From contig JAQTNE010000005.1 in NCBI GenBank assembly GCA_028713975.1, positions 62,001 through 126,000 on the forward strand: DNA of 64,000 nt, in the 5' to 3' direction. This DNA is from Sulfuricella sp. (lineage in GTDB: Bacteria; Pseudomonadota; Gammaproteobacteria; Burkholderiales; Sulfuricellaceae). The position numbers and the translations under genes are program-made. The notes beneath the pieces were generated by a model that was not told the origin of the DNA, did no database searches, and saw only the letters and a program-made list of their open reading frames with translations. Below are positions 16,847-26,943 of the stretch, piece by piece (the first letter of the stretch is position 1; each line of letters opens with the position of its first letter).

Positions 16847-18805
16847 CTATTCACATGCCGGCGAACGCTCATCGTCGCCGCCGCATCCAGACTTACCCTT
16901 ACCTGCGGCAACCGTGCCGAGGCGTTGCTTCAACGATTGCAGTTGCTGGCCAAAACGGTTGCCGTAATAAACGGCGTTGCTCATGACTTTTTGCACATAG
17001 CCGCGGGTTTCAGAAAACGGAATGGTTTCGGCATAGATCGCGCCTTCCATCGGTACATCGCCGCGCCATCTGACCGCGCGGCTCGGGCCGGCGTTATAGG
17101 CGGCGGTCGCCAGCAGCGGCTGGCCATCGAGTTTGTCGAGCACGTACTTGAGATAATAGGTGCCGAACGCGATGTTGGTATCCAACTGGTTGATCATGGA
17201 CTGCCGGTAATTCTTCAACCCGAGGCGCTTCGCTACCCACAGCGCGGTTTTCGGCATCAATTGCATCAGCCCGGAAGCGCCGACGCTGGAATTCGCTTGT
17301 TGCGCAAAGCGGCTTTCCTGGCGGATCAGGCCGTACACCCAAGCCTCGTCCAAGCCCACCAGGCGAGCCTGCTCCTGCATCACATCGCGGTGCGGCGCGG
17401 GGAAACGCAGGCTGAAATCATGCAACTGCCGGGTCTTGTCCGCCGTATTGATCGCCCGCTCGTACCAGCCCTGGCGCTGCGCTACCTCTGCGGCGGCCAG
17501 CAGGCGCCGGTCATCGAACTCCCTCACGGCCCACAACCACTCCCGGTTGGCCTCGTAGCGCAGGTTCATCTGGTACAGCGCCAGCGCGCGCCTGATCACC
17601 GGCAGCTTCTCCATTGCCCGAATCTCGTCTTCTCCGAGCTTGAAATTCTCGGCGGGCACGCCGACCGCTACGCCCAGATCCGCAGCCGCGAGCTGGCCAT
17701 AAAAATTAAATTCCTTCGACAGCGGCGCCAGAATCGCATTCCCCTGCGCCGCCCTGCCCTGTGCCTTGAGAGCGCGTGCCTTCCAGTAACGCCAGGAAAC
17801 CTGGTTCTGCTCCGCCTCCGACATGGCGTCAATGGCAGCCTGCACTTCCGGCCAGCGCTGTTCGCGCAGGGCGGCGCGCGCCTTCCACGCCAACTGCAAA
17901 TCGGAGAGCCGGCTGCCGGCTTTGCCGTACCAGGACAGCGCCACCGGGTCATGCTTGCGGGCGGCATGGAAAGCCAGCCAGCCCCAGGTATAGGCCTGTT
18001 CCTCCGCGCTGAAACGGGGTCGCAGCGCGTTCCAGTAAGGCAGCGCCTGCTGCGGCTGGCTGCGTGCCGCACGGGTCAGCGCAAAAATGGTCAGCTCCCG
18101 TCCAGCACGGGTGTTAAGGTCGACAGACGGCCTGTCGAGGAAGGCGAGCGGGCTATCCGCCGCACGCTCCAGCTCGCGCAGGGAAATTTCCTGATGGCCG
18201 GGAAAATACAGGGTAACCCGCTTCGCCACGCTGACATTGCCCGCTTCCAGTGCCAGGCGCAAACGGGCCCAGACATCATCCACCGTCAACAGCCCGCCGG
18301 TCGCGAGGGCATCGAACAGCGGCAGGCAACTCGCCGGTTGCTCCTCGGCGCTGAACCAGTAGGGCCTCGCCTCCGGCAGCGCGGCGGTCTCTCCCTGCCC
18401 GAGCCGCGCCTGCAGGGAATAGCAAACCAACTCGCTGTCCTTGTTGATCAGTGCCGGATATTCGCTCATGAACAGGTCCCAGCGCCGATCCTTCCCCAGG
18501 AGCCGCAACCAGTCACCGCGCAGCTTGTCGGCCAGGTAGCTGTCGCTGTTACGCTGAATAAAGCCTCTGATCTCGTCCGGGCTCGCATCCCTGAGTCGCA
18601 GCATGATCTGCATATAGCTGACAAAAGGCTCCAGCACGTGGTCTTGCAGACGGGCGGACAGGGTTTTGAAGCGCGCATTGTCGCCAGAGCGGAAAGCCTC
18701 GCGCGCGGCATAAAAATCAGCCTCCTGGTTAGCTGCGGCGGCATTGCCGAATCCCGAAAACGCACTTCCTGCCAGGAGAACACATGTAAAAATAAAACGA
18801 TTCAT
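16847..18805 (-). CDS. slt: Soluble lytic murein transglycosylase (Slt70-like)
   Basis: 652 residues from ATG 18805, followed by a signal peptide (IFTCVLLAGSAFSGFGNAAA). A long superhelical alpha domain (about 30-450) leads to the C-terminal SLT catalytic domain: the general acid Glu is in GLIRQESRFA, then GASGLMQLMP and ATAAYNAGPSRAVRWR. It cleaves peptidoglycan in the periplasm to 1,6-anhydro muropeptides. An in-frame extension to 18847 exists but would put 14 residues before the signal peptide, so it is not used. Divergent from the aldehyde dehydrogenase gene with only 43 bases between. Confidence 0.93.
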   Translation of the reverse strand: MNRFIFTCVLLAGSAFSGFGNAAAANQEADFYAAREAFRSGDNARFKTLSARLQDHVLEPFVSYMQIMLRLRDASPDEIRGFIQRNSDSYLADKLRGDWLRLLGKDRRWDLFMSEYPALINKDSELVCYSLQARLGQGETAALPEARPYWFSAEEQPASCLPLFDALATGGLLTVDDVWARLRLALEAGNVSVAKRVTLYFPGHQEISLRELERAADSPLAFLDRPSVDLNTRAGRELTIFALTRAARSQPQQALPYWNALRPRFSAEEQAYTWGWLAFHAARKHDPVALSWYGKAGSRLSDLQLAWKARAALREQRWPEVQAAIDAMSEAEQNQVSWRYWKARALKAQGRAAQGNAILAPLSKEFNFYGQLAAADLGVAVGVPAENFKLGEDEIRAMEKLPVIRRALALYQMNLRYEANREWLWAVREFDDRRLLAAAEVAQRQGWYERAINTADKTRQLHDFSLRFPAPHRDVMQEQARLVGLDEAWVYGLIRQESRFAQQANSSVGASGLMQLMPKTALWVAKRLGLKNYRQSMINQLDTNIAFGTYYLKYVLDKLDGQPLLATAAYNAGPSRAVRWRGDVPMEGAIYAETIPFSETRGYVQKVMSNAVYYGNRFGQQLQSLKQRLGTVAAGKGKSGCGGDDERSPACE

Positions 18806-18848
18806 AGCTGCTATAGTAAAACCTGACGCCCTTAAAAGATAGCACACG

Positions 18849-20306
18849 ATGCCTTATGTCAGCCTGAATCCCGCCACTGGCGAGGTTATGCAAACATTCC
18901 CGTCATGGAATAAGCAACAGTCGGACAACGCGCTGGAGAATGCCCGCCGCGCCCAGGCGGCCTGGTTCCAGGCCGGCTTCGCCCAGCGCGCTAAAGCCAT
19001 GAGCCGCGTCGCGCAGAACCTGCTGGCCAACCGCGACGATTACGCCGCGCTGATCACGCAGGAAATGGGCAAGCCGCTGCGGGAAGCGCATGTCGAGGTG
19101 GAAAAAAGCGCACTGGCATGCGACTACTACGCCCGCCATGGCGCCGATTTTCTCACGGACGAACCGGTCGAAACGGATGCCAGCCGGAGTTATGTCGTCT
19201 ACCGGCCGCTCGGCACCATCCTCGCGGTCATGCCGTGGAATTTCCCGTTCTGGCAGGTGTTTCGCGCCGCCGCTCCGGCCTTGACAGCGGGCAATGCGAT
19301 GGTACTGAAGCACTCATCCAACGTACCGCGCTGCGCGCTGGCGATAGAAGCGGTTTTCCGCGCTGCGGGTCTGCCGGATCATCTTTTCACCACACTGATG
19401 ATAGAAACCGGCCAGGTCGCGGCAGTGATCGCCGACCCACGCATCCACGCCGTGACTTTCACCGGCTCCGAACTGGCTGGCCGCCTGGTTGCGGCAGAAG
19501 CGGGGCGCAACCTGAAAAAATGCGTGCTGGAACTCGGCGGATCGGATCCCTTTATCGTGCTGTGCGATGCCGACCTGGACGATGCCTGCACCCAGGCTGT
19601 CAACTCGCGCTACCTCAACGCCGGTCAATCCTGCATTGCCGCCAAGCGCTTTATCCTGGTTCCGGAAATCGCCAATGAATTCGTGCTGCGGCTGAAGCAG
19701 AAAGTCGCCACGCTCAAGCTCGGCGACCCGATGAAAAAAAGCACGCGGATCGGGCCGATGGCAAGGCTCGACCTGCGCGACGAACTGCACCGCCAGGTGA
19801 CCGACTCCATCGCCCAGGGCGCGCTGCCGATTCTGGGTTGCGCACCGGCAGCCGGCAAAGGCGCTTATTACTCGCCTTCCATTCTCGATCATGTCACGCC
19901 GAAAGCCCGCGCCTACCACGAAGAACTGTTCGGCCCGGTGGCCATCGTCATCCGCGCGAAAAATGAACGAGATGCGATAAAGATCGCCAATGACACCCGC
20001 TTTGGCCTGGGTTCGAGCTTATGGAGCCGCGATGCGGTGCGCGCGGAAAAACTGTCGCGCGAGATCGAGGCCGGCTGCTGCTTCGTCAACGGCATGGTGA
20101 AATCCGACCCGCGCCTGCCCTTTGGCGGCATCAAGAATTCCGGCTTCGGCCGCGAACTGTCCTACCACGGCATCCACGAATTCGTGAACATCAAGACGGT
20201 GTGGGTGAAGCAGACTTCCGCTCCCGATCCGCAACTCCAGCCGACCGCCAATCATCAGGGGCCGGAATGCAAGTCGCGAAAAAGCAGGGCAAAAAAACTA
20301 TCTTGA
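18849..20306 (+). CDS. NAD(P)-dependent aldehyde dehydrogenase, succinate-semialdehyde type
   Basis: 485 residues, complete ALDH. Seen are PWNFPFWQVFRAAAPAL, the catalytic Glu in LELGGSDPFIV and the catalytic Cys in NAGQSCIAAKRF, and the C-terminal FGGIKNSGFGRELSYHGI. The form PFIVLCDADLDDA and KRFILV place it near succinate-semialdehyde dehydrogenases (GabD/Sad), which oxidise succinic semialdehyde to succinate. The final about 25 residues after VNIKTVWVK are low-complexity and basic. Substrate not proven. Confidence 0.9.
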   Translation: MPYVSLNPATGEVMQTFPSWNKQQSDNALENARRAQAAWFQAGFAQRAKAMSRVAQNLLANRDDYAALITQEMGKPLREAHVEVEKSALACDYYARHGADFLTDEPVETDASRSYVVYRPLGTILAVMPWNFPFWQVFRAAAPALTAGNAMVLKHSSNVPRCALAIEAVFRAAGLPDHLFTTLMIETGQVAAVIADPRIHAVTFTGSELAGRLVAAEAGRNLKKCVLELGGSDPFIVLCDADLDDACTQAVNSRYLNAGQSCIAAKRFILVPEIANEFVLRLKQKVATLKLGDPMKKSTRIGPMARLDLRDELHRQVTDSIAQGALPILGCAPAAGKGAYYSPSILDHVTPKARAYHEELFGPVAIVIRAKNERDAIKIANDTRFGLGSSLWSRDAVRAEKLSREIEAGCCFVNGMVKSDPRLPFGGIKNSGFGRELSYHGIHEFVNIKTVWVKQTSAPDPQLQPTANHQGPECKSRKSRAKKLS

Positions 20307-20372
20307 GGCCGATCCCATGGCAACGCCCGATCGCCGCAAACGCCGGATGCACCGCCACAACTTCCCGCTGTA

Positions 20373-21884
20373 TCAGCCGAGAAACAGCTTGTAGGCCGGG
20401 TTTTTGCTCTCATCCAGATAAGGGTAGCCCAGGCGGTCGAGGAACTTCCTGAAGGCGGGCCGCTCCTTTGATGGCACCTGCACCCCGACCAGCACCCGGC
20501 CATAGTCGGCGCCGTGGTTGCGGTAGTGGAACAGGCTGATATTCCAGCTTTGCCCGACGCTGTCGAGGAACTTCATCAGCGCACCGGGCCGTTCCGGAAA
20601 CTCAAAACTGTAGAGGATTTCGTCCTTCGCCTGCGGGGCATGGCCGCCCACCATGTGGCGGACGTGCAGCTTGGCCATTTCGTTGTCGCTCATATCGACC
20701 GGCTTCAAGCCCTTGCGCTCCAGCATGGCCAGCAGCTTGTCGGTCTCGCTGCGGTTGCCCACCTGCACGCCGACGAATACATGGGCTTCGCTTGAGCCGG
20801 AATAGCGGTAGTTGAATTCGGTGATGCTGCGCGTCCCAAGCAGGGCGCAGAACGCCTTGAAGCTGCCGGGCTTTTCCGGGATGGTGACGGACAGCACGGC
20901 CTCGCGCTTTTCGCCCAGTTCGGCGCGCTCAGCAACATGGCGCAGCCGGTCGAAATTCATGTTGGCGCCGGAAGCGATGGTCACCAAAGTCTGGTTCTTG
21001 AGTTTTTCGCGGGCGGCATACAGCTTCGCACCGGCGATGGCCAGCGCGCCAGCCGGTTCGAGGATCGAGCGGGTGTCCTCGAACACATCCTTGATCGCGG
21101 CGCAGATGGCGTCGGTGTCCACCAGCACGATTTCGTCCACCAGTTCGCGGCACAGGCGGAAGGTTTCCTCGCCGACCTGTTTCACCGCCACGCCGTCGGC
21201 AAAAATGCCGACCTGCGCCAGGGTAACGCGCGTTTTTTTGCGCAGCGACTGGTACATGGCATCTGCATCGACCGGCTCGACGCCGATGATCTTGATTTCC
21301 GGCTTGAGGCGCTTGACATAGGCGGCGATGCCGGCGATCAGGCCGCCGCCGCCTACCGGGACAAAAATGGCGTGGATCGGCCCCGGGTGCTGGCGCAGGA
21401 TTTCCATGGCGATGGTGCCCTGCCCGGAGATGACCTCGGGGTCGTCATAGGGATGCACGAACGCCAGCTTTTTCTTCTTCGCCAGGGCGATGGCATGAAC
21501 ATAGGCATCGCTGTAGGAATCACCGTGCAGCACCACCTCGGCGCCGCGGCTTTGTATCGCATCCACCTTGATCTGCGGCGTGGTGGCCGGCACCACGATG
21601 ATCGCCGAGCACTTCAGGCGCTGGGCGGATAGCGCCACGCCCTGGGCATGGTTGCCGGCAGAGGCGGTGATCACGCCGCGCTTGAGCACGGCGGGAGGAA
21701 GCTGCACCATCTTGTTGTAGGCGCCGCGCAGCTTGAACGAGAACACCGGCTGCAGGTCTTCGCGCTTGAGCATGACGGTGTTGTGGATGCGGCGCGACAG
21801 GTTGGGTGCATGCTCCAGCGGGCTTTCGATGGCCACGTCGTAAACGCGGGCGGTGAGTATTTTTTCGAGGTAGTCGTTTTGCAT
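20373..21884 (-). CDS. ilvA: Threonine ammonia-lyase, biosynthetic
   Basis: First enzyme of isoleucine synthesis: converts threonine to 2-oxobutanoate and ammonia with PLP. 503 residues. The PLP lysine is in VFSFKLRGAYNKM (about residue 51), the phosphate-binding loop is PVGGGGLIAG, and SAGNHAQGVA is present. Two ACT-like regulatory domains follow (about 330-500: SVTIPEKPGSFKAFCALLG and YSFEFPERPGALMKFLDSVG), matching the isoleucine-inhibited biosynthetic form. Convergent with the aldehyde dehydrogenase; 66 empty bases lie between. Confidence 0.97.
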   Translation of the reverse strand: MQNDYLEKILTARVYDVAIESPLEHAPNLSRRIHNTVMLKREDLQPVFSFKLRGAYNKMVQLPPAVLKRGVITASAGNHAQGVALSAQRLKCSAIIVVPATTPQIKVDAIQSRGAEVVLHGDSYSDAYVHAIALAKKKKLAFVHPYDDPEVISGQGTIAMEILRQHPGPIHAIFVPVGGGGLIAGIAAYVKRLKPEIKIIGVEPVDADAMYQSLRKKTRVTLAQVGIFADGVAVKQVGEETFRLCRELVDEIVLVDTDAICAAIKDVFEDTRSILEPAGALAIAGAKLYAAREKLKNQTLVTIASGANMNFDRLRHVAERAELGEKREAVLSVTIPEKPGSFKAFCALLGTRSITEFNYRYSGSSEAHVFVGVQVGNRSETDKLLAMLERKGLKPVDMSDNEMAKLHVRHMVGGHAPQAKDEILYSFEFPERPGALMKFLDSVGQSWNISLFHYRNHGADYGRVLVGVQVPSKERPAFRKFLDRLGYPYLDESKNPAYKLFLG

Positions 21885-22016
21885 TATTTTTCAAGATTAA
21901 CAGGAATTAACTGAAACCTGAAGATTTGCGGATGCCCGCGTATTTCTTAATCCGGCAATTCCTGCAATAATTCACGTCTAAAGTATAAAAAAGAAACTCG
22001 AAGGGGATAAGACATC

Positions 22017-22673
22017 ATGACGCAAGACGAACTGAAACAGGCTACGGCACGCGCCGCCATCGAATATGTGCCGGCCGGCATCATCGGCGTGGGCACCGGC
22101 TCCACCGCCAACTATTTTATCGACGAACTGGCCAAAATCAAAGGCAGGATCGACGGCGCTGTTGCCAGCTCCGAAGCGACCGCGCAGCGCCTGAAAAGCC
22201 ACGGCATTCCGGTGCTCGACCTGAACAGCGCCGGCGAGCTGGCGGTTTATGTCGACGGTGCCGACGAGATCACCCAGCACATGCACATGATCAAGGGCGG
22301 CGGCGGCGCGCTGACGCGCGAAAAAATCGTCGCCGCATGCAGCCGCAAGTTCGTCTGCATTGCCGACGGCAGCAAGCTGGTCGGCATGCTCGGCAACTTC
22401 CCCCTGCCGGTGGAAGTCATTCCGATGGCGCAAAGCTACGTCGCCCGCGAGCTGGTCAAGCTCGGCGGCCAGCCGGAGCTGCGCCAGGGCTTCACCACCG
22501 ACAACGGCAATATCATTCTCGACGTGCGTGGACTGAAGATCATGAACCCGGTGGAACTGGAAACCCGGATCAACCAGATCACCGGCGTGGTGACCAACGG
22601 CCTGTTCGCCCTGCGCCCGGCGGATGTCCTGCTGCTCGGCACCAGCGACGGGGTCAAGACGTTCAAGGCGTAA
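22017..22673 (+). CDS. rpiA: Ribose-5-phosphate isomerase A
   Basis: Interconverts ribose-5-phosphate and ribulose-5-phosphate, used in the pentose phosphate and Calvin cycles. 218 residues, standard length. Motifs: [36 protein letters not shown] with the catalytic Asp, [14 protein letters not shown] with the catalytic Glu and Lys. GAAGGGGA lies upstream of the ATG. It precedes phoU by 71 bases. Confidence 0.97.
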   Translation: MTQDELKQATARAAIEYVPAGIIGVGTGSTANYFIDELAKIKGRIDGAVASSEATAQRLKSHGIPVLDLNSAGELAVYVDGADEITQHMHMIKGGGGALTREKIVAACSRKFVCIADGSKLVGMLGNFPLPVEVIPMAQSYVARELVKLGGQPELRQGFTTDNGNIILDVRGLKIMNPVELETRINQITGVVTNGLFALRPADVLLLGTSDGVKTFKA

Positions 22674-22744
22674 TCGCCGCCGGCAACAAAACTGTCACAA
22701 TCGGCGCGTATACTGGGCAAAGTTTTAACATGAGGATAGCCACC

Positions 22745-23446
22745 ATGCAGCATGAACACATTTCCAAGCAATTCGATACCGAACTGGAAACGGTGCGTGC
22801 GCGAGTCCTGCAAATGGGCGGGCTGGTGGAAGAGCAGATCGTCAACGCCGTCGATGCGCTGATCAACAGCAAGCTCGACCTTGCCGACGAAGTGATTGCC
22901 AGGGACCCGGAAGTCAACGCCATGGAGGTGGAGATCGACGAGGTCTGCGCCCACATCATCGCCCGCCGCCAGCCCACCGCCGGCGACCTGCGCATGGTGA
23001 TGACGGTGATCAAGACCATCACCGATCTGGAACGCATCGGCGACGAAGCCGAAAAAATCGCGCGCATGAGCAAGCTGATTTACCAGTCGGATCGCCTCTC
23101 CTCGCCGCGCTTCGCCGAGATCAAGGTGATGAGCGGGATCGTGCTGGACATGCTGCGCAAGTCGCTTGACGCTTTCGCCCGGGTGGACATCGGCACCGCC
23201 GTGCAGGTGCCGCGCCAGGACATCGAAGTGGACGAGGCCTTCCGTTCCTGCATGCGCCACCTGATCACGTTCATGATGGAAGACCCGCGCACCATTTCGA
23301 CTTCGCTCGAAGTGCTGTTTGCCGCCAAGGCGGTGGAGCGCATCGGCGACCACGCCAAGAACATGTCGGAATATGTGGTGTATATGGTCAAGGGCAAGGA
23401 TGTGCGCCACACCACGGTCGAGGAAATCGAACGCGAAGTGGAATAG
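22745..23446 (+). CDS. phoU: Phosphate-signalling regulator PhoU
   Basis: 233 residues, two PhoU three-helix repeats, each with a metal-site motif (ERIGDEAEKIAR and ERIGDHAKNMSE). PhoU restrains the Pst phosphate transporter and PhoR. It is not next to pst genes here. The ATG at 22745 (MQHEHISKQFD) is preferred because GAGG lies 9 bases before it; an in-frame ATG at 22730 and a longer open frame exist but overlap rpiA. Confidence 0.95.
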   Translation: MQHEHISKQFDTELETVRARVLQMGGLVEEQIVNAVDALINSKLDLADEVIARDPEVNAMEVEIDEVCAHIIARRQPTAGDLRMVMTVIKTITDLERIGDEAEKIARMSKLIYQSDRLSSPRFAEIKVMSGIVLDMLRKSLDAFARVDIGTAVQVPRQDIEVDEAFRSCMRHLITFMMEDPRTISTSLEVLFAAKAVERIGDHAKNMSEYVVYMVKGKDVRHTTVEEIEREVE

Positions 23447-23597
23447 AGGCAGCGGCCACCCTGCGGCCTTAAACCCGACCGCCTGCACGAAATCGGTTAT
23501 CCATATCGCCGTCGAGAAAACCAGGCTACCTGCTTCTCCAAATCAAAAAAACAAGCATGACTTGTCCTCGCCCCAGTGCCGCTCGTACGCACTACGG

Positions 23598-25295
23598 CTA
23601 TTCGATTTTTTTATCGATGGCGCCGCGTAAATAGAGCTGGTCAAAGGCTTCCTGGTCGGTTGCAAACAGGTTGTCGCGACCGATGTGCCGGCTCAGGCCG
23701 GTGCGATCCATCACGTCCAGCACCTGCTTCTTGAGCCCGCTGAAACCCAGGGTAATGCCGTTGCTTTTGAACCGGACGATCAGGTTGGACAACATTTCGA
23801 CCCCGGATGCATCCAGATAATTAACTCCGTTGCATTTCACCAGAATATAGCGCACTGCCGGGTTTTCTCTTTCAAACCGGAGCAACGCATCCTCGAAATA
23901 GGAAACATTGACAAAGCGCAGCGCGCCATCGAAGCGAATCGCCCCCAGCATGGGATGCAAGGAAGGCAAATTATGGCGGTGAGCGTCGCGCAGCGTGCCA
24001 TCCGAGTAAATTCCCAAGGCCGCGATGCGTGGACGCATCATCCGGTAAAGCAGCAAAGCCAGGGAAAGAATAATGCCGGTGAGAATACCGTTCTGGATAT
24101 TGGGCGCAAACGCGAGCGTAGAGAGAAAAGTGACAATGGCAGCAATGCCGTCGTCCCTGCTGGCGTGCCAGGCATTGAGAATGGCGCGAAAATTGATCAG
24201 ACCGATCACCGCCATCATGATGACGGCGGCCAGAACGGGCTTGGGCAAATGGTACAGCAGCGCGGTAAAAAACAGCAGCGTCAGCAATACGAAAACAGCC
24301 GAGATGATGGAAGAAAATCCGGTCTGCGCATTGGATGCGAGGTTCAATGCAGAGCGGGAAAAAGAACCGCTGACCGGCATCGAGTGGCTGAAAGCCGCCG
24401 CAATTTTTGCCAGGCCCTGGCCGATGAGTTCCTTGTTCTCGTCCCACGGCTGGCGGGTCTTGATGGCGATAACCTTGGCGCTGGACATGGCTTCCATGAA
24501 GCTGATCAGCGCGATGACAAAAGCGGCAGGCAGGAGAGACATCGTCGCATGCCAGTCCAGCAGTGGAATGCTGAAGCTCGGCAAACCCTGCGGCACCACG
24601 CCAACCACTTTTCCACCCAGCTCGGCGTATCCGGTCAGATAGCTGATCCAGGTCAGCAGAACCACAGTGATCAGCACGCCGGGAAGTTTGGGTGCCAGTT
24701 TCTTGAAACCAACCAGCAGCACAATGGCCGACAGGCCGAAAGCAAAAGACAGCTCATGCAGCGTATCAATATGGGCAAACACCTGCCAGATATCGAGCAG
24801 AAAATGATCGGACTGATGCACCGATATGCCGAGCAGGGTCGGCAGTTGCGACAGGCCGATAATGATAGCAGCGGCGTTGATGAACCCCATCAATACCGGA
24901 TGGGACAGGAAGTTGAGCAGCACGCCGACCCGCAGCACGCCGAACAGCACCTGAAACAGGCCCGATAGCATGGCCAGCAATATAACGAAGGCATAGAAGG
25001 TCTCGCTGCCGTGCGCCGCCAGCGGCGCCACGCTGGCCGCAGTGAGAAGCGAGGTCATGGCGACCGGCCCGGTAGAGAGCTGACGGGAAGAACCGAACAG
25101 CGCACCGACGATGGTCGGGATCAAGGCGGCATACAGGCCATAGTAGGCCGGAACTCCAGCCAATTGGGCATAAGCGAGCGATTGCGGAATCGCGACCAGC
25201 GATACGGTAACGCCGGCGATCAGGTCGTGCTTGAATGCGCCGGGATTCAGGGTAAGCAGTTTGGCGAGAGGCAGCCGTTGAGCCCAGGCGTTCAT
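23598..25295 (-). CDS. SulP-family anion transporter with C-terminal STAS domain
   Basis: 565 residues: ten or more hydrophobic segments (about 20-420) then a STAS domain (about 440-560; KCNGVNYLDASGVEMLSNLI). The N-terminal family hallmark is LIAGVTVSLVAIPQSLAYAQLAGVP. SulP proteins move sulfate, bicarbonate or other anions across the inner membrane; the sequence does not show which. Its start overlaps the stop of the small upstream gene by 4 bases, and a two-component system lies further upstream on the same strand. The nearby FCSD-like genes make a sulfur role plausible but unproven. The 151-base gap to phoU (convergent) holds nothing recognised. Confidence 0.93.
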   Translation of the reverse strand: MNAWAQRLPLAKLLTLNPGAFKHDLIAGVTVSLVAIPQSLAYAQLAGVPAYYGLYAALIPTIVGALFGSSRQLSTGPVAMTSLLTAASVAPLAAHGSETFYAFVILLAMLSGLFQVLFGVLRVGVLLNFLSHPVLMGFINAAAIIIGLSQLPTLLGISVHQSDHFLLDIWQVFAHIDTLHELSFAFGLSAIVLLVGFKKLAPKLPGVLITVVLLTWISYLTGYAELGGKVVGVVPQGLPSFSIPLLDWHATMSLLPAAFVIALISFMEAMSSAKVIAIKTRQPWDENKELIGQGLAKIAAAFSHSMPVSGSFSRSALNLASNAQTGFSSIISAVFVLLTLLFFTALLYHLPKPVLAAVIMMAVIGLINFRAILNAWHASRDDGIAAIVTFLSTLAFAPNIQNGILTGIILSLALLLYRMMRPRIAALGIYSDGTLRDAHRHNLPSLHPMLGAIRFDGALRFVNVSYFEDALLRFERENPAVRYILVKCNGVNYLDASGVEMLSNLIVRFKSNGITLGFSGLKKQVLDVMDRTGLSRHIGRDNLFATDQEAFDQLYLRGAIDKKIE

Positions 25296-25513
25296 TTTTT
25301 TGCCTGCGCCCGGTCTTGTTCGAGTATCTCTTTCACCGCATCAAGGTCGCCGGCCTCGGCATAGGCCATGGCCGTCAGCATCAGGTTAAATTTACGAAAA
25401 AAACGCCCCACCTTGAGCCGAACAGCCACAAACGGCGAATCGAACCCGTGGGCTGGTTCGGAATGAGGCTCCATAAACTGGTGGGCAGATGTTGTTACCG
25501 AAGAAATTCTCAT
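25292..25513 (-). CDS. Small uncharacterised protein coupled to SulP
   Basis: Not recognised. 73 residues from ATG 25513; a GTG at 25594 with GGAG 7 bases upstream would give 100 residues. The C-terminal half (VRLKVGRFFRKFNLMLTAMA then YAEAGDLDAVKEILEQDRAQ) looks like an amphipathic helix followed by a helix-turn-helix resembling a single ankyrin or TPR-like unit. ATGA overlap with the SulP start supports real translation. Possibly a regulator or accessory subunit of the transporter. Confidence 0.6.
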   Translation of the reverse strand: MRISSVTTSAHQFMEPHSEPAHGFDSPFVAVRLKVGRFFRKFNLMLTAMAYAEAGDLDAVKEILEQDRAQAKK

Positions 25514-25646
25514 TGATCGCTCGCATACAGGATTAGCGCATGGCGCAACTCCATCGCCACAGCGAGGGGGAGGCAGCCCGATTGAATACGACACCAGCGT
25601 ACTCCGGGCGCCGTCAAACCTGCGTCAAGGAAGCGTCAAGGAAGCG

Positions 25647-26942
25647 TCAAGCCGGGTGAAGTTCGGGAGGCAATCTGAGAAAAAATAACTGGGCGGTCGT
25701 GCCGCGGCCTTCGCTGCTCTCGATGACCGTCTCCCAGCCGTAGCGGTCGCAGATACGCTTGACCAGCGACAAACCGATGCCGGCGCCGGTGCTGCCAGAC
25801 CCTCTGAAATGACGCTGGAAAACTTTTCCTATGGCCTCCTCGCTGATTCCCATGCCCGTGTCGGCCACGGTCAGGCAGTTGCCGTCCACCGAAATTGAAA
25901 CCGTGCCGGACTCGGTATAGGCGAAGGCATTGCGGATCAGGTTGGCGACGACGATACCGAGGAGGGTGCGCTCGGCGGCAATCTGCGGATGACTCTGACA
26001 AACCAGTTCGACGCGGGTATTCGCGCTGACCAGATAGCGGTGCATATCAATGGCCTCCCTGACTGCGTCGCATACGTCACAGTCCCGTTCGGCAGGTTCA
26101 TCAAACGTTTGTTCCCGCGCCATCAGCAACAGGGCGGCGGTAAGGTCTATCATTTGCCTGGCTGCGCGCCCGATCCTTGCAATGCGCTTTTGCTGTTTTT
26201 CGTCGAGACTCTCGTCGTCTTCCATCAGTTCGACAGCCCCTTGCACGATCGCCAGGGGTGTCCTCAACTCGTGGCTGACATCGGACGTGAAGGCGCGCTC
26301 CCGGTCGATAAAGGCGCGCATGCGCCTGAGATAGCCGCCGAACACCCGGGCGAGCTTGCCAATTTCGTCATTGGAAAATCCTTTTTCGATTTCGAGCATT
26401 TCGTTTTCCGGCTTCGCTTTGGCCACTCGCCGGGCAAGCTCGGTAACGGGGGCGACAACCCTTCCCGCCAGCCACCAGCCGATGCCCGCCGAAACCAGTG
26501 TCATGATGAGCGCACCTAATATCAGGTAAATCAGAAATTGTTCTTCGCGCCGACGCTGGCTCTTCTCGTTGAACAGCATGACATAGCGTTCGTTTCCCTT
26601 GTCGACCACGGCGACCCGGTAGGGGGTGTCGTCCAGAGACAACTGATGCTTGCCGGGGCTAAGCTTGAGCAGTTCTGGCGGCATATCCTCCGCACCCCTG
26701 CCCGGTACATGGACATAGCCTCGAACGCTGATCGTCGCGGGAGGCAAGGAGTTCGGGTTGCGCGCGCGGCGGGAAAGATAGTCCTCAATTTCCGCACGCA
26801 GGGTTTCGTCCATCAAACGTTCGCCGAGGTTGTGCGCGGTAAAGGAAAGGCCGATCGACAACAGCAGGCTGACCAGCGCGCCGAACCAGGCGAAAGTCGA
26901 GGCGAGCCGGAAACGAAGGCTGTGACGGACGCTGGAATTCAT
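25647..26942 (-). CDS. Sensor histidine kinase
   Basis: 431 residues from ATG 26942 (an ATG at 26954 is also in frame). Two membrane segments (about 10-35 and 160-185) flank a periplasmic sensor region of about 120 residues (ISVRGYVHVPGRGAEDMPP). Then HAMP, the phospho-accepting H box SDVSHELRTPLAIVQG, the N box NLIRNAFAYTESG, and the G boxes DTGMGISEEAIG and GAGIGLSLVKRICD. The response-regulator gene stops one or two bases upstream. The signal is unknown; proximity to SulP and the FCSD-like genes suggests sulfur compounds. Confidence 0.93.
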   Translation of the reverse strand: MNSSVRHSLRFRLASTFAWFGALVSLLLSIGLSFTAHNLGERLMDETLRAEIEDYLSRRARNPNSLPPATISVRGYVHVPGRGAEDMPPELLKLSPGKHQLSLDDTPYRVAVVDKGNERYVMLFNEKSQRRREEQFLIYLILGALIMTLVSAGIGWWLAGRVVAPVTELARRVAKAKPENEMLEIEKGFSNDEIGKLARVFGGYLRRMRAFIDRERAFTSDVSHELRTPLAIVQGAVELMEDDESLDEKQQKRIARIGRAARQMIDLTAALLLMAREQTFDEPAERDCDVCDAVREAIDMHRYLVSANTRVELVCQSHPQIAAERTLLGIVVANLIRNAFAYTESGTVSISVDGNCLTVADTGMGISEEAIGKVFQRHFRGSGSTGAGIGLSLVKRICDRYGWETVIESSEGRGTTAQLFFLRLPPELHPA

Positions 26943-26943
26943 C

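Noticed and set aside
16925-18826. 633-codon plus-strand open frame opposite slt
   Set aside because: It is antisense to a lytic transglycosylase with clear catalytic motifs; its translation is Arg/Gln/His-rich low-complexity sequence typical of shadow frames in GC-rich DNA.
22337-22744. Upstream extension of phoU
   Set aside because: It overlaps rpiA; the PhoU fold starts at 22745 with a ribosome site.
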